Below are positions 52,889-61,689 of a stretch of 64,000 nucleotides of DNA, piece after piece. Position 1 is the stretch's first letter; every line of letters begins with the position of its first letter. Origin of the DNA: Aureispira sp. CCB-QB1 (lineage in GTDB: Bacteria; Bacteroidota; Bacteroidia; Chitinophagales; Saprospiraceae); NCBI RefSeq assembly GCF_000724545.1, contig NZ_JHBV01000041.1:124001-188000 (forward strand), read 5' to 3'. Below the pieces are notes generated by a model. That model was not told the origin of the DNA. It did no database searches and was given only the letters and a program-made list of their open reading frames with translations. The position numbers and the translations under genes are program-made.

Positions 52889-53545
52889 ATGAAAAGTCCC
52901 ATTCATATTATCATTGTTGATGATCACCAAATTGTCATTGACGGTATTCGTGCCATGCTACTAACGAACAAAACCATCCGAGTAATTGGTACCGCCTTAG
53001 AAGCTCAAAAACTCTGGGAACTGTTGCGCCACAAACAACCTGATGTCTTGTTATTGGATATGAATTTGCCGCTTGTTAATGGCATTGAAATTACAAAAAA
53101 AATTATTGAAGAATACAACAATATACGAATATTGATGTTAACCGCCAATACAGATAAAAATACAATTTTAAAAGCTGTAAAAGTAGGTGTGCATGGTTTC
53201 TTGCCCAAAGAATGTCGAAAAGAAGAATTGCTGCTAGCTATCGAGCGTATTGCCAATGGAGAACATTATTTTGGAAAAGATATTGCTCCTATCGTGTATC
53301 AAAGTTTTGCCAATCAAGTCTCTGGAAAATCCAAACTTATCACTAATTCCAATTTAACAGAACGAGAAATTGAAGTCGTTCGAGGTTTTGCCAATGGGCA
53401 AAGCTATAAAGAGATAGGCATGGCTTTGTTTATAAGTCCTAGAACAGTCGAAACGCATAAAAAGAACATTTTCAAAAAACTCAATTTTCAGAATCAAGCC
53501 GACTTAATCAAATATGCTATCAAGGAAGGTATCATTGAGCTTTAG
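52889..53545 (+). CDS. LuxR/NarL-family response regulator
   Basis: 218 residues. Receiver domain with DDH (10-12 region), phospho-acceptor Asp57 in LLLDMNLP and switch Lys in GFLPKECRKEEL. The C-terminal LuxR HTH (~150-215) shows LTEREIEVVRGFANGQSYKEIG and SPRTVETHKKNIFKKLNFQNQADL. It is paired with the upstream TPR kinase with no intervening gene. Target genes are unknown; the neighbouring cluster at 53803 is a candidate. A strong terminator follows. Confidence 0.93.
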   Translation: MKSPIHIIIVDDHQIVIDGIRAMLLTNKTIRVIGTALEAQKLWELLRHKQPDVLLLDMNLPLVNGIEITKKIIEEYNNIRILMLTANTDKNTILKAVKVGVHGFLPKECRKEELLLAIERIANGEHYFGKDIAPIVYQSFANQVSGKSKLITNSNLTEREIEVVRGFANGQSYKEIGMALFISPRTVETHKKNIFKKLNFQNQADLIKYAIKEGIIEL

Positions 53546-53637
53546 CCTATTCATTGAGCTGAGCAACGAATCCATATTCTAGTAAAAATACGATAGACTT
53601 TAAACCTTTCTGATATCCATCCGTAATTTTACGGACA

Positions 53638-53672
53638 AGAGAAATCCCGAAAAAGCGGGATTTCTCTTTTTT
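53638..53672 (+). terminator. Terminator after kinase-regulator pair
   Basis: AGAGAAATCCCG (53638-53649) and CGGGATTTCTCT (53656-53667) are exact complements around AAAAAG, followed by a T run. A smaller hairpin CCGTAATTTTACGG (53621-53634) precedes it. Confidence 0.9.
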
Positions 53673-53802
53673 ATTTTTTGATCGAAATTTGGTTTAAGGG
53701 AGTGAGTATTACACTAGACTTCTCCTAAACACAAAAATATTGATTGCCTCACCCAATTCAATACAAAGTATTCTCATTATCATCCTTAAAATTATTACAC
53801 CA

Positions 53803-54000
53803 ATGAAAGAATTGATTTTACTCCTCCGTAATGTAGGAGTCGAAAAGCTGCTTTTAACCAAAGCAATTCCGCTCAGTATTGCTCTATTATTAACCGAAAC
53901 CTTCGTTAAGTTGGGCAGTTTCACTTTTGAATTTTTTGCTTTTGCTCTACTCTTTTGGGGATTGTCTACAATTGGTTCACTTTTCATCAAAACACCTTAA
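53803..54000 (+). CDS. Small two-helix membrane protein
   Basis: 65 residues from the ATG at 53803 (MKELILLLRNVGVEKLLLTK). The frame extends upstream but 53803 gives a natural short protein with an A-rich leader. Two hydrophobic segments are visible (AIPLSIALLLTETFVKLG and FFAFALLFWGLSTIGSLF). No family is recognised. It is two bases upstream of the large gene at 54003 and almost certainly cotranscribed. Confidence 0.6.
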   Translation: MKELILLLRNVGVEKLLLTKAIPLSIALLLTETFVKLGSFTFEFFAFALLFWGLSTIGSLFIKTP

Positions 54001-54002
54001 TT

Positions 54003-56021
54003 ATGAATACAATCATTATCAAAAGAATGCGGTGTTATGAAAATGAAGATGATCTTGGAGACGACGAAATCAAATTAAGAATAAAAGCGGATGGGCATCG
54101 AGGGGTTACCCTTCGAAATAGTGATTTTGACAATGGTCAAACTTGGTCGATCAATCGTTCTTATACCTTTGAGCACAAAATCACTCTAGAAGTATATGAT
54201 GAAGATCCCTTAAGTAGCGATGACAAATTAGGCGTGCACACCTTTGATGGTCGGGTTTCTATGTACGATGCAACCGCTTCCTTTACTAGAGACGAGTCTG
54301 ACTACGAGCTCATTTTTGATTTAATTGTGGCAGAAGATGCCCCTCAACTATTTGAGCCCAAACTAGGACGTCTTAATATCCGTGACTTCTTTAGCCGCAT
54401 GGGTAGAGGACTCTTAGATATTAAACAACACCGTACTAGAATTTTAGAACCAAGCATTTATCAAATCGGAAATGAAGTGATTAGCCTAAGGGAAACGTTT
54501 AATCGCCATGCCTCGCAAGATGGTGCTAAAAACAACACGGCTTCGGTTAGAGAATGGGTGCAGACACATTGCAATTTTTTTAGTAAAAAGACCTACCATT
54601 CCAATAAACCACGTTCAAGTCAAAGAAGAACGTTTTTTCATGGAGACAATTGGCACAAGGTTTCCAATGAATTGAGCCATCAAATAGCAGGTTTTCAAGA
54701 ATATAGTCGTGTTACAGCTACCGACAACCCAACTAGTCACGAAACACGCGACTGGAATTGGGACTTGTTTCCTGATCCTCAGTTTATGTATCTGCTGGGT
54801 GAAGGTATGAAAACAAAAGGGCAAGGCAACGAAATGGTTCCTTTTATACACAACGAATCAGAAACGGGATCTTTTCCTGTTCAATGGCGACCTTTTTGGG
54901 GAGAATATATTACCTTTTGGGGGCGGCATGTTTGGGATACAGGACACGCTCCTGTTCGCACAGAAATTCATCCCATGCACACCATGATCCGAGAACATAC
55001 TACAGCTAGTCATATTGGTAACAATGGTGCTATTGTTCCTGTCAATCAAGCTTACATTGGAATGGGTCTATCTGGCGGCTTTCCTAATGGCACCAAAACA
55101 AGATGGAAACACGAATTTGGTGGCATTCCTAAAGGAGTTACAAGCGACTCGAAAGATTGTTGGGCTACCAATCTAAAAAAACATCCCCTCAAGTTTAAAT
55201 TTTATCCTCCTGTCAAACGCCCTAGCCCTACAGCTTCTTTAGTTTTTAATATAAAGTTTTGTCAACATATTACTGTTAAGGATGGGGAGCAACTGGACGA
55301 TTTTTTAAGCTTAACGCAATACGACAACCCTTCTAAAGGCGGCAAACACAAAGGATTTAGAGATTGGCATAGTATAACGGGCTTTACTCCTATTGATACT
55401 CCTATAAACTTTCAGCCAAAGGCCACTTTAATCCATGGTCCTGATGGTGCACCTGCTTACTTTGAGGTAGAGGCCAACCTATCTGGCATGACTGATATTC
55501 CTGTTGGCTATTATGCTATATTAGAATGCGGTTGGAGTGAATTAGGTTTCCATTTACTACAGGAGTATGAAGTTACTTTTGAAGAAATGAAAGTCAATAT
55601 CAAAGGCAGTACGTTTGGCAATGAATGGCATTTATATTATGGTGTTAATGGCATGTGGTCTGCTTGGTGGAATGGCAAAATTCGTGCAGGCAAAACATTT
55701 AAGAAAAATACAACACACCGAGTTTGGGTCTTAGATAGAATGCCGCTTGTCATTAGGGATTGTGGAGTTGAATGGTATGGCACCGACTGGGGCAATGAAG
55801 CAATTGATAATATTAACGTTGTTATGAAAGGACCGAAACATCTAGATGCACTCAACGAAGATTATATCATAGGCGATCCTCGACACTTTAGTTTAATTAG
55901 AAGCGATAATCGTTCTACCAGATTAAAAATAAGAGGACAAGGTCGTAACCGCTTCACCTCACATGAATGGATTATTAACATTGAACGGACACAAAAACAT
56001 GGCTACCTTGAATCACTCTAA
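54003..56021 (+). CDS. Large protein with C2-like N-terminus, function unknown
   Basis: 672 residues from the ATG at 54003, two bases after the previous stop. No signal peptide. Residues 1-~115 (KRMRCYENEDDLGDDEIKLR, KITLEVYDEDPLSSDDKLG) look like a C2/beta-sandwich domain with acidic loops that could bind calcium. The middle (~220-370) is His/Trp-rich: RDWNWDLFPDPQ, RPFWGEYITFWGRHVWDTGH, APVRTEIHPMHTMIREHTT. The Glu-Ile-His-Pro and neighbouring His resemble a metal site in unrelated families, but I cannot assign it. The last part is beta-rich. It overlaps the next gene by 23 bp. Confidence 0.7.
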   Translation: MNTIIIKRMRCYENEDDLGDDEIKLRIKADGHRGVTLRNSDFDNGQTWSINRSYTFEHKITLEVYDEDPLSSDDKLGVHTFDGRVSMYDATASFTRDESDYELIFDLIVAEDAPQLFEPKLGRLNIRDFFSRMGRGLLDIKQHRTRILEPSIYQIGNEVISLRETFNRHASQDGAKNNTASVREWVQTHCNFFSKKTYHSNKPRSSQRRTFFHGDNWHKVSNELSHQIAGFQEYSRVTATDNPTSHETRDWNWDLFPDPQFMYLLGEGMKTKGQGNEMVPFIHNESETGSFPVQWRPFWGEYITFWGRHVWDTGHAPVRTEIHPMHTMIREHTTASHIGNNGAIVPVNQAYIGMGLSGGFPNGTKTRWKHEFGGIPKGVTSDSKDCWATNLKKHPLKFKFYPPVKRPSPTASLVFNIKFCQHITVKDGEQLDDFLSLTQYDNPSKGGKHKGFRDWHSITGFTPIDTPINFQPKATLIHGPDGAPAYFEVEANLSGMTDIPVGYYAILECGWSELGFHLLQEYEVTFEEMKVNIKGSTFGNEWHLYYGVNGMWSAWWNGKIRAGKTFKKNTTHRVWVLDRMPLVIRDCGVEWYGTDWGNEAIDNINVVMKGPKHLDALNEDYIIGDPRHFSLIRSDNRSTRLKIRGQGRNRFTSHEWIINIERTQKHGYLESL

Positions 56022-56991
56022 CATACAATCTGCCATCTTAGGGAATTCCAAATTTATGGTTGGCGACAATCCTCATTACTGGAATCCTATCGAATCGGCA
56101 ATATCTCTACTAGTCACTATTTCTGGTGGTCATCAAGAGGTTTACGGCTATTACTCTGCTACAGATAATTATCTAAAGGTTCACCCTGATATTTTTAGGC
56201 AAATTTTGAAAAATACAGCTTATCAGATTTTCAAACATCAAGAAAAAAACATTGTTGATTTAATCAAAGAACATCGTTTTATAAAAAATAAAATCACAGC
56301 AGGTCCTTTCGAGAATTTGGAGAATGAACACCAGACAATTCATGCCTTGAGTCTTTTGTTAACGGATATTTCTTTTTATCAAGAATTACGTCGCAAAGGA
56401 TATATGGATTGGGATGATGGAACGTATGAAGCTGCAATTATTATAGGCTATGGTTGGAGAAAAATACTCCCGATAAAAGTTAAGTTGACTCAATCTAGTG
56501 CAGACGTTCACTTTGAAACACGACAATTGATACGAGATGCTTTAAAGAGCTATCCTAAAAATACTTATTTGCAATTTGTAGCGCAGCGATATAGTTTGTC
56601 TTGGTATACGAAGAACAACATACAATTACAACAAAGTTTGGGCTATTTTCAAACTTTAGCTAACTCTAGGAAGCGGTCAGAATTAGCTGTGACTATGAAG
56701 ACACTGGGACAATCGTCTTTGGTTGATATAGGGCTTAGGTATCAAAAACCTGCTTTGATTCATTCTTCTCTCAAAAAACTAGAACGAAGATTTTCATCAA
56801 CGCAAAAAAATCAAAATATGATTCTTTTTGCAAAAGCTTGGGCTAGTGTTTATGACAATAAAAAAACACAGGCTAAAACGCTTGCTTTAAAAATTGCTGC
56901 CAGTCACAATTCTTTCTTAAAACACCAAGCAGTACATATCCTAAAGACACTTGGTGAAACTCGAAAAGCTGCTAGTATTTTAAAACAATAG
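55999..56991 (+). CDS. Helical protein of unknown function
   Basis: 330 residues from the ATG at 55999 (MATLNHSNIQSAILG), overlapping the previous gene by 23 bp. The frame opens earlier, but that part is inside the preceding gene. No signal peptide or membrane segment. The C-terminal half (NTYLQFVAQRYSLSWYTKNN to LKTLGETRKAASILKQ) looks like a series of antiparallel TPR/HEAT-type helices. No family recognised. It is part of the 53803-57806 cluster. Confidence 0.65.
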   Translation: MATLNHSNIQSAILGNSKFMVGDNPHYWNPIESAISLLVTISGGHQEVYGYYSATDNYLKVHPDIFRQILKNTAYQIFKHQEKNIVDLIKEHRFIKNKITAGPFENLENEHQTIHALSLLLTDISFYQELRRKGYMDWDDGTYEAAIIIGYGWRKILPIKVKLTQSSADVHFETRQLIRDALKSYPKNTYLQFVAQRYSLSWYTKNNIQLQQSLGYFQTLANSRKRSELAVTMKTLGQSSLVDIGLRYQKPALIHSSLKKLERRFSSTQKNQNMILFAKAWASVYDNKKTQAKTLALKIAASHNSFLKHQAVHILKTLGETRKAASILKQ

Positions 56992-57053
56992 TCAACCGAC
57001 CAACTCCAATACTACTTACCAACCTAACCTTCAAATTAAAAAATTAAATTATT

Positions 57054-57806
57054 ATGAATAGCGATATAAAATTAGATAACTCAACAATAGAAATCCTTGG
57101 CGACAATACCAAAGTGACAGGCTTACAGTTGGAAATCAACAATGAGAACAACCAATTTAAGAATAAAACAACAAATAAAATCTTTGTAGAAATTAATCCC
57201 AAACAAAGAAGCATGAATATTAAAAACGTCTTGGGAAAAGACACTATAATATTTAATGGAGATAATGCCTCCTTGGTTTTGGGAGATGCAGAGGGTAAAA
57301 ATGATGGTGATTTATATATTAAAAATAGCGCAGGAAAGACAACCATCCATTTAGATGGGCAATATGGCAACCTAACACTTGGCACTAATGGCAAGGATGG
57401 TAACCTTTATCTTAGAAATCACGCAGGAAAAATAACGTCTAAGCTCGATGGTGATACCGCAACGCTTAGCTTAGGGCGGCAAAGAAGCCCTGGTAAACTT
57501 CTTCTTAAAAGTAATACTGGAGAAGATTTTGTACAGCTAGATGGCTTATTAGGTCAAATAAATTTGGGTGCTCAAGGTAGCGAGACAATTCGAATGAATG
57601 GGCTTTCAGGAGCTCTTATTTTGGGCAATAAGGAGCAAGATGGAGAACTTATTATCAAAAATCGCCAAAACAAAACAACAATTTCTATTGACGGCAATAA
57701 TGGCGACCTCAAATTTTTGACAGCAAATGGCACCGTAGCTGTTTTAGCAGAACTCAAAGCATTAAGAGCAGAAATCGAACGTTTAAAGGCTCAAATCGAG
57801 CCCTAA
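57054..57806 (+). CDS. Beta-repeat protein with C-terminal coiled coil
   Basis: 250 residues, no signal peptide. From ~70 to ~220 there are about five or six degenerate repeats of ~25-31 residues built on a GxLxLxNxxGKTTIxLDGxxGxLxLG pattern (for example DLYIKNSAGKTTIHLDG and NLYLRNHAGKITSKLDG). They should form a beta-solenoid or tail-fibre-like shaft. The end AELKALRAEIERLKAQIEP is a clear coiled coil that could trimerise it. Fibre-like proteins of this type occur in phage and contractile systems, but no such genes are adjacent. Function unknown. Confidence 0.7.
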   Translation: MNSDIKLDNSTIEILGDNTKVTGLQLEINNENNQFKNKTTNKIFVEINPKQRSMNIKNVLGKDTIIFNGDNASLVLGDAEGKNDGDLYIKNSAGKTTIHLDGQYGNLTLGTNGKDGNLYLRNHAGKITSKLDGDTATLSLGRQRSPGKLLLKSNTGEDFVQLDGLLGQINLGAQGSETIRMNGLSGALILGNKEQDGELIIKNRQNKTTISIDGNNGDLKFLTANGTVAVLAELKALRAEIERLKAQIEP

Positions 57807-57821
57807 GAATGTTGAAAAATA

Positions 57822-57852
57822 AAAAACTAGCACCACACCAGTGCTAGTTTTT
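57822..57852 (+). terminator. Terminator after the four-gene cluster
   Basis: AAAAACTAGCAC (57822-57833) and GTGCTAGTTTTT (57841-57852) are exact complements around CACACCA. Confidence 0.9.
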
Positions 57853-58041
57853 GTCTTTACATCCCGAAATTAATATAATTAGAATTTATTACCCCTAACA
57901 AACTCTATAAGTAATTCTCAGTATTATAGGGACTTTAATACTTGATTTAACTTGTGGTTATTTGCTAGTTATAGTACTTTATGAGCCAATCATATTATTT
58001 AAACAAACCTAATAAATCGTTTATTCTCACTTTAAAAAAAG

Positions 58042-58087
58042 AACCAAGAACATATTGCACCGCACTTGCAACATATCCTTGGTTTTT
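58042..58087. terminator. Isolated bidirectional terminator-like hairpin (possible small-RNA end)
   Basis: AACCAAG (58042-58048) pairs with CTTGGTT (58078-58084), and inside TTGCA pairs with TGCAA around CCGCACT. A run of A precedes and a run of T follows, so it could act in both directions. It is 190 bp beyond the previous terminator and 316 bp past the Crp-like stop, with no ORF between. Confidence 0.5.
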
Positions 58088-58402
58088 CCTTTTAACTTTC
58101 TTCACAATTCAAAGATGCAATAAATTTACCCCACAAAAAAAGACTTTTTACAGCAATTATCTGATTTATAAAACCACAAATTATCTAAAAACACACTCCT
58201 AAAGCCTTACAAGGAGATTTTTCCCTGAAAAAAGATCCGACAATTTAGATTTATTCAAATATAAAAACCTTTATTTTTTTTGCAAAAATATGTACGTACT
58301 CCATCAGTAGTACTGTGTGAGTTCAATAAATCATTAATTACTGTAGTTAGGAATTATCTTGTTAAGGTTTGCTTTTCTTTTTAAGAATCTAGACATCCGT
58401 CA

Positions 58403-58981
58403 TCAATGCTTTTTACTCATTCTAGAACGTAACCGAGACAGAGAGACAGGAGTAATGCCTAAGAAGGAAGCCAAGTGTTTTTGCTGAACACGCTGCATTA
58501 AGCTAGGTTCTTCTCTAATCAACCACAAATACCGCTCTTCGGGACTACAGATTAGAAAAGTTTCTAATCGTTGAAGTACTTTTACAAGAAAATCTTGAAT
58601 AAATTGATTGCGCATTTGATCTATTCTAGGATTAACAGTGGCCAACCGCTCTATATCTCGATAGTCAAAAACTAACATGGTTGTAGGTTCCAAAAACTCT
58701 ACAATTTGGCGACTCGGTTCCTCGTAAAAAATAAGCTCATGGGTAGAAGCAATTTCTCCTTCTTTTGCAAAAATAACAGATACTTCTTCTCCTGAACTTT
58801 TAATGCTATACCCTCTTATCAGTCCTGTTTCTATGATACCAACCTTTTTGCGAGTGGCTCCAAGTTTGATAAACTGTTCTCCTGTTTGATAGCTTTTCAT
58901 AACAGAAATGGCTTCAATTTCAGCAATATCATCTGCTTTTAAAAAGGGAAAATGACTAAAAAACTCTGTTATTTTGCTCAT
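58403..58981 (-). CDS. Crp/Fnr family transcriptional regulator
   Basis: 192 residues. Cyclic-nucleotide-binding jelly roll at ~15-120 (QFIKLGATRKKVGIIETGLIRGYSI, SVIFAKEGEIASTHELIF). The compact C-terminal HTH at ~155-188 (VQQKHLASFLGITPVSLSRLRSRM) is typical of Bacteroidota Crp-like regulators. The conserved cAMP-contacting Arg is not evident and the ligand is unknown. The gene follows the YbaK gene at 59001 on the same strand, 19 bp away, so they are probably cotranscribed. Confidence 0.88.
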   Translation of the reverse strand: MSKITEFFSHFPFLKADDIAEIEAISVMKSYQTGEQFIKLGATRKKVGIIETGLIRGYSIKSSGEEVSVIFAKEGEIASTHELIFYEEPSRQIVEFLEPTTMLVFDYRDIERLATVNPRIDQMRNQFIQDFLVKVLQRLETFLICSPEERYLWLIREEPSLMQRVQQKHLASFLGITPVSLSRLRSRMSKKH

Positions 58982-59000
58982 TTATACATTCAAAAGTCAA

Positions 59001-59468
59001 TTAAACAATTTCGACCCATTCTGCTTGAGCCAAATTATACAAATCTTTGGGTACAAGTCCAACCAAGAGACCTCTAGTTCCTGCATTAATATACAACTTT
59101 TCTAAGTCTTTTGCTTCTTCTGAAATATAAACTGAATATTGTTTTTTCATGCCAATAGGTGAGCAACCGCCCCGAACATAACCAGTATGCTTTTGCAAAT
59201 CTTTAACCGCAAGCATTGCTACTTTTTTATTTTGGCTTACAGCCGCCATCTTTTTTAAAGACAAAGAAGCATCGCCAGCTACTAAGGCAACAAAAACGCC
59301 TGTCTTGTCTCCTTTCAATACTAGAGTCTTATAAATATGCGTCAAGGTTAAGCCGTTATCTTCAGCTATTTTTTGTACGTTCAAATTCTCACTATCATAA
59401 GTATACTCTATTGTATCAAAAGTTACTTTTTTCTGCTGTAACAACCGTATTGCATTGGTCTTTTTCAT
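59001..59468 (-). CDS. ybaK: Cys-tRNA(Pro)/Cys-tRNA(Cys) deacylase YbaK
   Basis: 155 residues. LNVQKIAEDNGLTLTHIYKTLVLKG, VALVAGDASLSLKKMAA and GYVRGGCSPIGMKKQYSVYI are the YbaK/EbsC editing-domain signature, including the conserved Lys in TLVLKGD. The enzyme hydrolyses mischarged Cys-tRNA(Pro) in the cytoplasm. Length is normal. It is the first gene of a likely two-gene operon with the Crp-like regulator. Confidence 0.93.
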   Translation of the reverse strand: MKKTNAIRLLQQKKVTFDTIEYTYDSENLNVQKIAEDNGLTLTHIYKTLVLKGDKTGVFVALVAGDASLSLKKMAAVSQNKKVAMLAVKDLQKHTGYVRGGCSPIGMKKQYSVYISEEAKDLEKLYINAGTRGLLVGLVPKDLYNLAQAEWVEIV

Positions 59469-59550
59469 TCTTATTTTGTATTTTTAATATCTAGCACAAC
59501 CATTTATCAACTTGATGCATCTATTTTAATAGATTTCTACTTACAAAATA

Positions 59551-60507
59551 ATGAATATGCTACAAAGGTTCCTTCTCTTTTACTTTATTTTAATTTTTGC
59601 TAGTACAAACACCTTTGCACAAGACGGAACGTGTGTATCGGGCAATTGTCAAAATGGCTACGGTCGATTTGAATGGCACAGCGGGGAAGAGTATATTGGG
59701 AATTTTAGCAATGGCAAAATGAATGGTTATGGTGTTTTTTATTGGCAAAACAAGCGCAAATTTATTGGGGGTTGGAAAAAAGGAAAAATGGATGGAGAAG
59801 GCATTCTTTTTTATGAAAATGGTCAAATAAAAAAAGGCATTTGGAAAGCCAATACTTTTGTTCGTTTGTTGCGCAACGACTTTTCTCTTTCTAGAGAAAA
59901 TATTCAGCATGGTGAGCATGAATTGTTGCAAATGTTGGTTGATCGACCTGCTCTTGCTGATATTGTCCAAAAAGATGATCTTATTTGGCAATGGGTTCTT
60001 TATAAACTAGCTGGCGAAGATGTTCAATCTCCTATTTACTGGCAAGCAAACTCAAACAAAAACTTTCCTATTCCAACTGGTGTCAATGCTGTGCATGCTT
60101 ATCCTACTCCCAAATCAGAAGGACGTGTTTGGGTGGCAGATGATATTACATCAGAGGAAATGTGGGCTGGTATTGTCTATGAATTGCACAACATCAAAAA
60201 TGGTCCTGAGTTTCAAAAAATTGAACGAGATGCCAAATACTTTGCTTGTAGCAGAAAAGATTATATCATGCGCTATGCTCGTTTGGAATATAAAGCAGCC
60301 CAAGAAACAGCTATTTTTTATCGTACCATCTGGCTCCCCTATTGCCAAAGCAAAGGGATCAAACCGCAACCTCAACTTTGGTTTTATTACCTCCCTGATA
60401 CCTTTGAAAAATGGGCGAAAGGCTTCAAAGATCCCAGTAGTTATCCTTGGCACCCTTACTCAGGTTATTACGATCAAATTGTAAAAGACGTTGTCAAAAA
60501 CTACTAA
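59551..60507 (+). CDS. Secreted MORN-repeat protein
   Basis: 318 residues. Signal peptide to about residue 24 (LFYFILIFASTNTFAQ). MORN repeats cover ~32-105: NGYGRFEWHSGEEYIGNF, MNGYGVFYWQNKRKFIGGW, MDGEGILFYENGQIKKGIW. The remaining ~210 residues are an unassigned domain with many aromatics (RDAKYFACSRKDYIMRYARLEY, WFYYLPDTFEKWAKGF). It probably acts in the cell envelope. A second Met two residues later (59557) is an alternative start. Confidence 0.8.
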   Translation: MNMLQRFLLFYFILIFASTNTFAQDGTCVSGNCQNGYGRFEWHSGEEYIGNFSNGKMNGYGVFYWQNKRKFIGGWKKGKMDGEGILFYENGQIKKGIWKANTFVRLLRNDFSLSRENIQHGEHELLQMLVDRPALADIVQKDDLIWQWVLYKLAGEDVQSPIYWQANSNKNFPIPTGVNAVHAYPTPKSEGRVWVADDITSEEMWAGIVYELHNIKNGPEFQKIERDAKYFACSRKDYIMRYARLEYKAAQETAIFYRTIWLPYCQSKGIKPQPQLWFYYLPDTFEKWAKGFKDPSSYPWHPYSGYYDQIVKDVVKNY

Positions 60508-60557
60508 CATAATCTTTCGATTTACCTAATTGACATCTGCTTAAGATTTATCGACCA

Positions 60558-61667
60558 CTACTCATAAACATGCGTTGCTGTTCGATTTCGCAAAGCATTA
60601 ATCCACTGACCATACTGCACCCCATTCACTTCTTTTTGCATGGTTCCTGGCAATAAATTAAAGGTGTGGCTCGCATCATTAACATAAAATGTCTTCCAAT
60701 TGGTATGTCGTGAAAAGACAGAGTCTCTCAAATAAATTAAAGCATTTTTATAATCTATAGCAGGCAAAGGTGCAGGAACAACTGTAGACTCGGCACAATT
60801 ATTAACACCATAACCATAAAATTCTCGAATAACGATATCCTCCAACGCAGATATTAACCCAAACTGAACATTGGGATGTTTGTTGCTTAGATATTCATAG
60901 ATCGATTTCATAGAAGTGCTGTATTGCCCAGAAGTATAATCTGCAAAATCATCAGGGATATGGGTATGAAAAATTCCTTGCCACAAATCATCCAAGCAGT
61001 CGGGTTGAACGTTTTGATCCATTAAAACAGGACCAGAATCGTCTAAAACAGTTGCTGTAGCATTCGGAAAAGCTTCTATCACTTGATTGGCATTGATTAA
61101 TGTTCCATATCCACCAGCACTAGACCCTGTCAAAAATACTTCATCCAAACGAGTTCCAAAATACGTTTTTAAAGCCTCCAAAGCCAAAGTAATGTTATTA
61201 TGTCCAACCATTTTTTGATCTTGGTGTACAATATTAACATATGAATTATAACTTGTTCCACTGTGTACATCTCCCGTACAATAAGGAATATAGATATAGT
61301 TCCAGTCTTTAAATGGGTTGTAAGAACTCCCTTTGTCAAAAATTCCAAACTGCAATCCTACTGTTTGCCAACTGTCAAAAGAGATTTGACCAAAAGCACT
61401 TGGATTCGCAACACAAGTAACCGCATTAAAACAGCCGCCGCCTCCCTCTAAATAAATAATGACCTTATTGGAATTGTTCTTTAGACGTACTCCAATCCCT
61501 GTATTGCTATTGTCACGACAAATCATTCCTGGAATGGGGATAAAATGCCAAGTTTCTTTTTCTGCGGCTTCTTCAAATTCTTCTTGCAATGTTTTTTCTT
61601 TCTCGCAACTAAGGGCAGTTAAAAATACTAAAGTGATTACAAATAGGTAGCGTAGCATTGGTATCAT
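60558..61667 (-). CDS. Pectinacetylesterase/Notum-like lipoprotein
   Basis: 369 residues. VFLTALSCEKE is a lipobox (Cys21). KVIIYLEGGGGCFNAVTC is the oxyanion region, GSSAGGYGTLINAN holds the nucleophile Ser and DASHTFNL the catalytic His of the pectinacetylesterase/Notum hydrolase family. NNCAES... contains a conserved Cys. It is a surface or periplasmic deacetylase, substrate unknown. An alternative start at 61658 (MLRYLF) fits the signal peptide equally well. Confidence 0.87.
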   Translation of the reverse strand: MIPMLRYLFVITLVFLTALSCEKEKTLQEEFEEAAEKETWHFIPIPGMICRDNSNTGIGVRLKNNSNKVIIYLEGGGGCFNAVTCVANPSAFGQISFDSWQTVGLQFGIFDKGSSYNPFKDWNYIYIPYCTGDVHSGTSYNSYVNIVHQDQKMVGHNNITLALEALKTYFGTRLDEVFLTGSSAGGYGTLINANQVIEAFPNATATVLDDSGPVLMDQNVQPDCLDDLWQGIFHTHIPDDFADYTSGQYSTSMKSIYEYLSNKHPNVQFGLISALEDIVIREFYGYGVNNCAESTVVPAPLPAIDYKNALIYLRDSVFSRHTNWKTFYVNDASHTFNLLPGTMQKEVNGVQYGQWINALRNRTATHVYE

Positions 61668-61689
61668 TTTGTGGTTCGATGTATTAATT

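Larger units (their letters stand above)
57807..58402. other. Intergenic region between repeat protein and Crp-like gene
   Basis: 596 bp. It contains the terminator at 57822-57852 and a second terminator-like hairpin at 58042-58087. A 73-residue frame here (57981-58202) is Lys/Thr/Asn-rich, crosses the hairpin and looks non-coding. A GTACGTACTCC...AGTAC inverted stretch lies near 58290-58313. Nothing else is supported. Confidence 0.5.

Noticed and set aside
53803-57806. Prophage or complete injection system
   Set aside because: No terminase, capsid, sheath, tube, baseplate or integrase gene is present in the window, so this cannot be claimed from the repeat protein alone.
57981-58202. 73-codon frame
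   Set aside because: Its composition is Lys/Thr/Asn-rich without family resemblance, it spans a terminator-like hairpin and has no convincing ribosome site.
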